64,000 nucleotides of DNA from Coptis chinensis. Taxonomy: Eukaryota; Streptophyta; Magnoliopsida; Ranunculales; Ranunculaceae. This document shows, piece after piece, positions 57,639-64,000 of the stretch. Under the pieces are notes generated by a model. The model made no database searches. It saw nothing but the letters and a program-made list of their open reading frames with translations, and was not told the DNA's origin. Every line of letters starts with the position of its first letter. Position 1 is the stretch's first letter. Made by a program: the position numbers and the translations under genes. The stretch covers positions 10,389,501 to 10,453,500 of the forward strand of contig CM027382.1 in assembly GCA_015680905.1 (NCBI GenBank), written 5' to 3'.

Positions 57639-58684
57639 CTGTGGTAGAAGAAACCGTCATTGATAGCAAATGATTTGAATTCCCAAATTTTAGTTTAGAA
57701 ATTTCAAGCATCTATTCTACGAACCACATACTAAGCTCATACATAAACTCTCTACGAACGGGTGCCGTTATATTAAATTAATTGTTATGAAAAATATTCA
57801 TAACTATACATAGTTTATGAGATATTCAAGTAATTTTTACTTACAGAAAGTAAAGATCATATTGAAAAGATGTATGATAATACACCATTTTAAATACGAA
57901 ATTATACTTGTCAAGCTAATATTTTCTGATGGTTTGAGGGATTTTAAGGTTGTACATATAAGGAGATGAGAGAGAGTACCAATTAACTTGTGAATAAAGT
58001 AGAAGTCCATGATCAATGTTGCAAACGGTAAGCTCTATGAGATATATGTAAGGGTTGGGAGGAGAGATTATTGATGTTTTGTTATGTGTAAATAAGGGTA
58101 GCCATTTTATGTTTTCGTTAAAGAGCCAAGGTTAAAAGGTTTGATATGGCACTGAGTCATGAATGAAACAATACTAACCACATGAGATACTGAAAAGTTT
58201 CCTTCATTGGATATATGACAAAGGCTTTATTGAATGCACTATTTCCACTACTAACATATTGAGTGATTTCATAGAAATGGTTCAAAATTTTAGTAGTCAA
58301 GAGAGCTTTGTAACATCTTATCTGGGCTACATTGCTTTAGTTGCCCTCACTTTGTTTGAAGGATACTACCATGACTGATTACTACAGTACTACCTCACAA
58401 TCTTGAAAGCGTACCCTTTAGATTTACACATTGGTTCCCTTGGAAAATTGTCATTGAACATATTATTAGAAACACAAAGATGAACTGCCATATCAACAGA
58501 AACACAAAAATATGTCAAAATTCCTCATATTCAACTACATATTTCTCTTTCACATACAGAGCAACGCATATACATAACTAAGAAATGATCTCAACAATAG
58601 TCGTAAACTCTCTAACACACTCTGACCAAAAACTCATTCAAGTGTACATTTTTTTTTAAAAATATTAAACACCATTTGCATAGT
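57639..58684. other. No gene seen
   Basis: AT-rich sequence; ctctacgaacgggtgccgtt near 57760 resembles the Helitron end of the preceding repeat. No supported coding sequence. Confidence 0.4.
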
Positions 58685-58880
58685 CTAATCATCCTCTATG
58701 GTATACCACACAATTGTTTTTTGCATTGATCCTTCATAGTTTGGCACTCGTACGACCATAAATAGTTGTAATCCGTTCTGCCCCTCGAATGTAGCCATGT
58801 GATCTGCCGCGATCTTTGCATCCCTAGAGTCTGTTCTGCCAGTTTGAAAAATTCATACTCTTGTAGAGCTCTCAAGATAG
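58685..58880 (-). pseudogene. Unrecognised exon-like stretch
   Basis: A minus-strand frame reads DAKIAADHMATFEGQNGLQL, then FMVVRVPNYEGSMQKTIVWY and a stop near 58692. Its composition looks protein-like, but the family is unknown and no start or flanking exon is certain. It could be a terminal exon or a captured piece. Confidence 0.3.
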
Positions 58881-60936
58881 TCCTGCACGACTACCAAATT
58901 TAGTATTCTCAACCATGCTTCATTTGAGCAATTAGCTAAACATAATGGGAAATCTGAGTATCAAAAGAACATAAAAATAGAAAACAAACTTACTAATACT
59001 TCCTTACCATTTAAGGCAAAACCCAAAGTGGACCCTTACCAAAAAATAACACATGATATGCAATCGAAGGGGAGGCGAGAGTGCGTGAGGGCATAGTAGT
59101 ACATTTTTTTTCAAAAACTTTTGTAGGGGCAAAACCTAGTAGTTTTAGAAAATCTTATACTTATAGTCATATAACATATAAGTATATAACATAATAATTT
59201 TTCCAAACCCTATGTCTTTATCCTTGTATGCAATGATATTGATAAAGATATGTTTAATATGAGTAGATTGGCATAAGTGTATAATCAATAAATTGTTATG
59301 TAATTTTGAGCAGAGCATGTATCCCTTGGTGCATCTCAATGTGGTGAAATATTTAATCCTAGCACCAACGTAGTATGTTTTGTGATAAGCATGCATTAGT
59401 AGTTTTAGTCTTCTAGACTTAAGTAGCACATTTTAGGGGGAAAAAAAGTAATGCCTTACAGCCTAATTATATCATATCATACTACGTCTGTCAAATTTCC
59501 AGAATATTAGACTTTAGTAAAGGACGTTGGTTGCTATTCTTAAAACAACTGGCATAGAAAGAAGAAAGCAAATATTACACAAAGGCAAACCTTTCCATAC
59601 CAGACATATATGATATGGTAACACAACCACAATCTCTTAAAAGTGGAACTGCAATATATGAGTATGCTTATACTATGGCATGTTTGGGTGGCTTTCATGA
59701 GGTTTGGTCTGATAAGATCTTATCAATCTAATTAATATCAGATTGTACTAATCAAATGCTATAATAAAGATTACTGTGGCGATCTTTAATTTCCTTTAGT
59801 GGATAATTGTGCTATTATATGGATATGCACCACATAATATCCCCCTGAATTTGTGACACTAATACATTCCTCCTGAACAAAATGCCTAAAAGGGGAAACA
59901 ACAACTATCTACTAAAAATATGCCTAAAAAAAGAATAACCATAGTTTTACACTGTCAACTTAGCATAGAGGATACCAAGTAACCTTATAACAAAGTAGAT
60001 GTAATTGATCGAAAGGGATTACAAAACCTGTAAAGATTGCGCTCATTGTGCCAAGGTTAGCCTGGAGATTTTTCAACTGGTGTGACATGTATCAAGTTAA
60101 ACGACAACCCTTTAAATATCGATTTGCAACCAAACTCACATTTATAAGGCTAGCAACCTTTTATGAATATTTGTTCACCCCATATTCTCACAAATGAAAG
60201 ACTACGAAGAGGCAAACATTAATTAAGCAATTTCAGTCATGAACTAAACAACCCTTAGGACAAAACAAAACAAAAACTCTGTTACAGTTTCTCTTACCAG
60301 GTTCGAAAAATGGTTGAGGTTCAATCCTACAAGTTCTAAATAGCAGTAGCAGCATTGTACATCGAGATAAAAAAACTACTTTGGTGTCATAATATATAAT
60401 CCAGCCAAAAAATGAGTTCTTGAGTAGCATTGCTAATTCTTTCAAATCTTATAAATATTTTAAAGGAAACATGCATCAGGTTATGAAGAATTGTACTCTC
60501 ATTTCATGCATCTGAAAGAAAAATTGTAATTCCAAAACATTTCCTCCCTTTTGGGTATTAACATCACCATATTTCTACTTAGTTAGGTCTCTTGAGCATT
60601 AATCCTTGATAGAGTTTTTATAAAAATCAACTTTCATAATAACATTTAATACCTCAAGCATACACATAACACATGCCTGTCAACTAAAAAAATCCATTAA
60701 TATATTCACCACACCATATAGTACGCAACTTAGAATAAAAGAAGCAGTAATCCTATCTTGCACATAACATTTGATTGATGAAACAAAAACATAGAAGTCG
60801 AGTAGAACCAACATTGAGCTTCCTAATCCTATAAATTCCCCACGCTTTGTAGCTTAATAGGTAATGCTCGTGTCGAAACTATTATTGTTGTCGTTGACAC
60901 AACCTAAATAAAAAACCCCAAATTTTTTTAGACACT
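58881..60936. other. Unassigned noncoding region
   Basis: Open frames here (for example on the minus strand at 59145 and 60233) have biased, AT-driven composition and no domain. No repeat structure is evident. Confidence 0.4.
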
Positions 60937-61185
60937 CTAGTAGTACCTCAAATCCTCAATACTAGCTACGAATTCTTCTAGCAAACTCATTGTCTCTTCT
61001 TTTTTCACCACGTCTTCAGATTGGAAGTTCATAACTACTCCATCTACTCTTAATTTGAAAACGTTAAATGGTAAACATCTTCCCAATGATGCCTTAAAAC
61101 CGATTTGGTGATGTCTTGTGTATTGCCACAACAATTTAGCTAGATAATAATTCCTCAATAAGCAATCTCTGTAACAGTGGCTAGT
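60937..61185 (-). pseudogene. Unrecognised exon-like stretch
   Basis: After a possible acceptor GTTAG at about 61186, a minus-strand frame reads LAKLLWQYTRHHQIGFKASL, then KLRVDGVVMNFQSEDVVKKE and a stop at 60937. Mixed composition suggests real coding ancestry. No family is recognised. Confidence 0.3.
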
Positions 61186-61405
61186 ATATACCTAACGTTT
61201 CAAACATATTAAAATCACGACAAAGCAATGCTTATACAGCGTGCTGCCGCAACATGCACATGAAACAACATTCAACCATTGTTTCTAGTTGATTAAAAAT
61301 ATTAACATACTGTAGACAATCAAGAAATAGTACAGGAGCAAAGAGTCGATTGCATAATATACATGTCGACATTGCATATAGTTTTCTTTTCTTTTCATTT
61401 TATTT

Positions 61406-61640
61406 TTCTCTTCTTTTTTTCCACGATCATAACTACATTTATAATAAAAAAACCAAAGCATGACCTGAGTTCAAAATACGACAGGGAAGGGATTCCATAA
61501 CCTGATTCCTAAAGGCCTACTTGGCATTCTCTTTTTTTTTCCATGACAATAACTACATTTATAATAAAACCAAAGCACGTGCTGAGTTCAAAATACAACT
61601 GGGTGGGGACTCCATAACCTGATTCCTAAAAATAACTATA
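61406..61640. repeat. Tandem duplication of about 121 bp
   Basis: ttctctt...ccacgatcataactac through ccataacctgattcctaaa occurs at about 61406-61526 and again at 61527-61640, with about 10-15 percent differences by eye. Confidence 0.75.
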
Positions 61641-61689
61641 TCAACATGGTTCTATGGTCTTTTAGACAACCAAATATATTCATTAACTT

Positions 61690-62084
61690 CCAGTTGCCAG
61701 CTTCGTCAGACAACTTGATCGAGGGCATTGTTCACATTTTGGTTTTGATTGTCACCCTCCATTATGAAAACTTGGATATCCTTTTTACTGATCAGGAGAG
61801 CAGCAACTTCAACAACAACCATCCATTCTGCCGCCTTAGGTGAACCTTCTATATCAACAACATTGTCCATATTTCCTCATAATTGCTCCTACAGCTTCCT
61901 CCATTGTGCTCCTATAGTAAGATGCATCAAATCTGACATTGAGAACCACCATGGCTTCATTAGATGAATAACAGCAAGTCTTGATAGGATCAATCAAATT
62001 CCATATATTGAACAAATTTGGTCTGTAGTGCAACTGAAACAAAAGTCTCCTAGAGACACATAGAGTAGTCATCACATACTTCAT
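61690..62084 (-). pseudogene. RNase H-like (RVT_3-type) relic
   Basis: A minus-strand frame reads MVVLNVRFDASYYRSTMEEA and AVGAIMRKYGQ, then after a frameshift GSPKAAEWMVVVEVAALLIS and VFIMEGDNQNQNVNNALDQ. The order (N-V-x-x-D-A, A-x-G-A-I-x-R, A-E...E-A-A-L-L, E-G-D) matches plant RNase H-like domains found alone or in LINEs. Expected acidic residues are partly present. No neighbouring LINE parts are seen. Confidence 0.45.
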
Positions 62085-64000
62085 CAGATTTCTAATATAT
62101 CTTTATTAAAGCAAGTATGTTCAATTTCTTGGAAATCATTTCATCAAAAAAATAAAATAATGACCCGAATATGAATATTAATTTTGACCAAAATCATTAT
62201 ATATGGTACTTCAATTAAAGTCAATGAAACACGTTGGAACTAAATACAGTACGGATAGGTGTTGAGCTAATCAGCTAACCTTGTTCCATTGTAAATCACA
62301 ATGAAATAAGCTCCTCTAATAATGTAGCCACACGGTAAATTGAACCATCTTTTTGTCTATTCATACCCATGTCTATTTTCTTAAGTTTTATCAGCAAATA
62401 AATAAATGGGACACAACATTTATTTTACAATGGGAAGTCATTTATTATTTTACTGACAAATGGGATGTAGCATTTTAAAGACGATTCCAACATAGGAAAA
62501 ACAAACAATGGTTCGGTTAGAAAATATTTCATACTATATGTACGTTGGTCCAAGTATGAACACCATTTGTCTAGCACCCAAATCCTTGTAAATTTTCTAC
62601 AATGAATGTGCATTTTGCAGTGTTGTGCCTTCAACACACCTAGAATGTGTGTTCGACAAATCAATTGCAATGGTTTAGATTAGATGAATATCCTAAGGTC
62701 AAAAAGAAATTCTAATTCCTATGCATTCATAAATAAAAGTTGGCATTCCCACTCTTCCATCTAAATACCATAAAATACTTAACCGGTGAATTAAGCTAAA
62801 GATAACTCCATATCTAGAAAAAAAGATTAAGGATTGAAGATCAACACACATCAGGATCGATCCTCAGCCATCTGTGTGCAAATCTGCTCTAGCATCCTTG
62901 CCCAATGCATTTTTGTTGCATACCATTGTACCCTGGTGACTATACATTCAAAACAGGAAAATGTATATCAGAATGGGATAAAGAGTTCTAAACATGTAGC
63001 AAGTAGCAACAAACTCAAAAGCTAATACAAAGCTAACAAACATATACAATCAATTGCCTCTGCAAAAATGGTGTGGTACTCAATCCAAACAACAGACATA
63101 CTAAAAGACATATTTATGTATACCATGGATGTCAGAGGATGTACAAAACAAATGTTTGTTGCTTAACTAATCTAATGCTAATAACCTTGCAATTTATTTT
63201 AAAAATTCAGCTTTTAACAATCAAATGATAAGTTCTTAAATGTGCCAACTCAAATGAATATAGCACGAAACAACTACTTCTAAAAATATGTCACCACAAT
63301 CATAATAAATCCAAGCCCAAGTCCCATAGTGTTCAAAGAATTCCATTTATCAGCGATGAGAAATGAATATGTAAAGAAGTATGGCTACAAAGACATGAAC
63401 ACCATCTAAGATCTTGTACATGTTATGTATTGGGTCGATCCAGTGTAAAGCAATATAAATATAGCATAGCTTCCATTTCCAGTCCAATTATTATAAAAGC
63501 AATAGTGTAGTTGAACTGGTTTATCTTTGTTTGCCTCTACCTTGAGACTATCCCCATTTGGAACATTGTTTGAGCCCTTACACAAGGACAAACCACCATA
63601 GTTAGGACCCTTTCTCTTATTAGCCTAATTGGCAATCGTAACCTACTTCATTGTACCCTTAAAATGGGGTAGAGTTGAAGGAGTCTACTGACTACACGCA
63701 GAAAGTCTCAAACAGTGAATAGACTACATTCAACAATTGGGAAAAAAAATACTTTGTGTCCCTGAGTAATGTCACAATACATTGCAATGGAATGGCAAGT
63801 TTAAAAAAAATGACTAAAGGGAAAGTGATCCTCTTGTAGAAGAAGCAACAATTATTGAAAAAAAATAGGCAGTATGGAAACATAAAAATCTATCGTAGAT
63901 TCAAACATTCAAGCAATACACGTAACTGAAATCCCCTAGCAACGGACAACCTAACTACGCCAAACTGAATGGAATTTCTGAACAGAGATTTCTAAACAGT
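62085..64000. other. Unassigned region
   Basis: AT-rich. Around 62850-62930 a short minus-strand frame (VQWYATKMHWARMLEQICTQ) looks protein-like but is too short to call. Nothing else supported. Confidence 0.35.

Noticed and set aside
58685-62700. One long intron-rich host gene on the minus strand
   Set aside because: Exon-like stretches are far apart, unrelated in recognisable family and not linked by clear splice sites.

Overview
The window is nuclear DNA of a flowering plant, most likely a eudicot. It is AT-rich and consists almost entirely of nested mobile elements: Ty3/gypsy elements of Tat and Athila type, an L1-type LINE with a DUF4283 ORF1, Helitrons, foldback and hAT-type MITEs, and long dinucleotide runs. 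No intact host gene was found. The only host-gene remains are a broken LRR receptor-kinase start (39.35-40.35 kb), an exon set probably captured by a Helitron (55.4-56.1 kb), an RNase H-like relic (61.7-62.1 kb) and two unrecognised coding stretches at 58.7 and 61.0 kb. I did not find a new enzymatic or defence system.

Layout. 1-9.37 kb: 3' part of a Tat-type element on the + strand. It holds the decayed integrase end, a 138-bp tandem array, two diverged antisense genes (copies A and B) sharing a phase-0 intron, then a purine tract and 3' LTR. A hAT-type MITE (2019-2496) and a solo Athila-type LTR (3453-5036, TSD TTACC) lie inside it. 9.4-14.9 kb: noncoding, with inverted repeats, microsatellites, a G/T-rich tract and a tRNA-like pseudogene. 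14.98-35.99 kb: one LINE on the - strand, bordered on both sides by (CT)n. An Athila-type element of about 15 kb (15756-30746, TSD CTTGC) is inserted in its ORF2. 36-41.7 kb: noncoding apart from the receptor-kinase relic, which is split by a foldback MITE. 41.75-56.5 kb: two related Helitrons on the - strand, joined exactly head to tail at 44343/44344. The second carries a gag-protease-only LTR element (46074-54984, TSD TTAAG). 56.57-57.64 kb: a 532-bp tandem duplication carrying ends of another Helitron family. 57.6-64 kb: mostly unrecognised noncoding DNA.

Order of events from nesting: LINE, then Athila element into it; Helitron pair, then gag-protease element into it; Tat element, then MITE and an Athila-type LTR element later reduced to a solo LTR. 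All coding regions carry stops, frameshifts or lost catalytic residues, so none of the elements looks autonomous as written.

The most interesting signals are noncoding. A 20-nt hairpin stands exactly 17 nt before the 3' LTR in both Athila-like elements, although they differ in sequence and orientation, and one is repeated at an internal purine tract. Others are the exact Helitron-Helitron junction and the duplicated antisense gene of the Tat element. Paired LTRs also differ unusually often at CG positions with length changes, which raises the question of base-calling errors.
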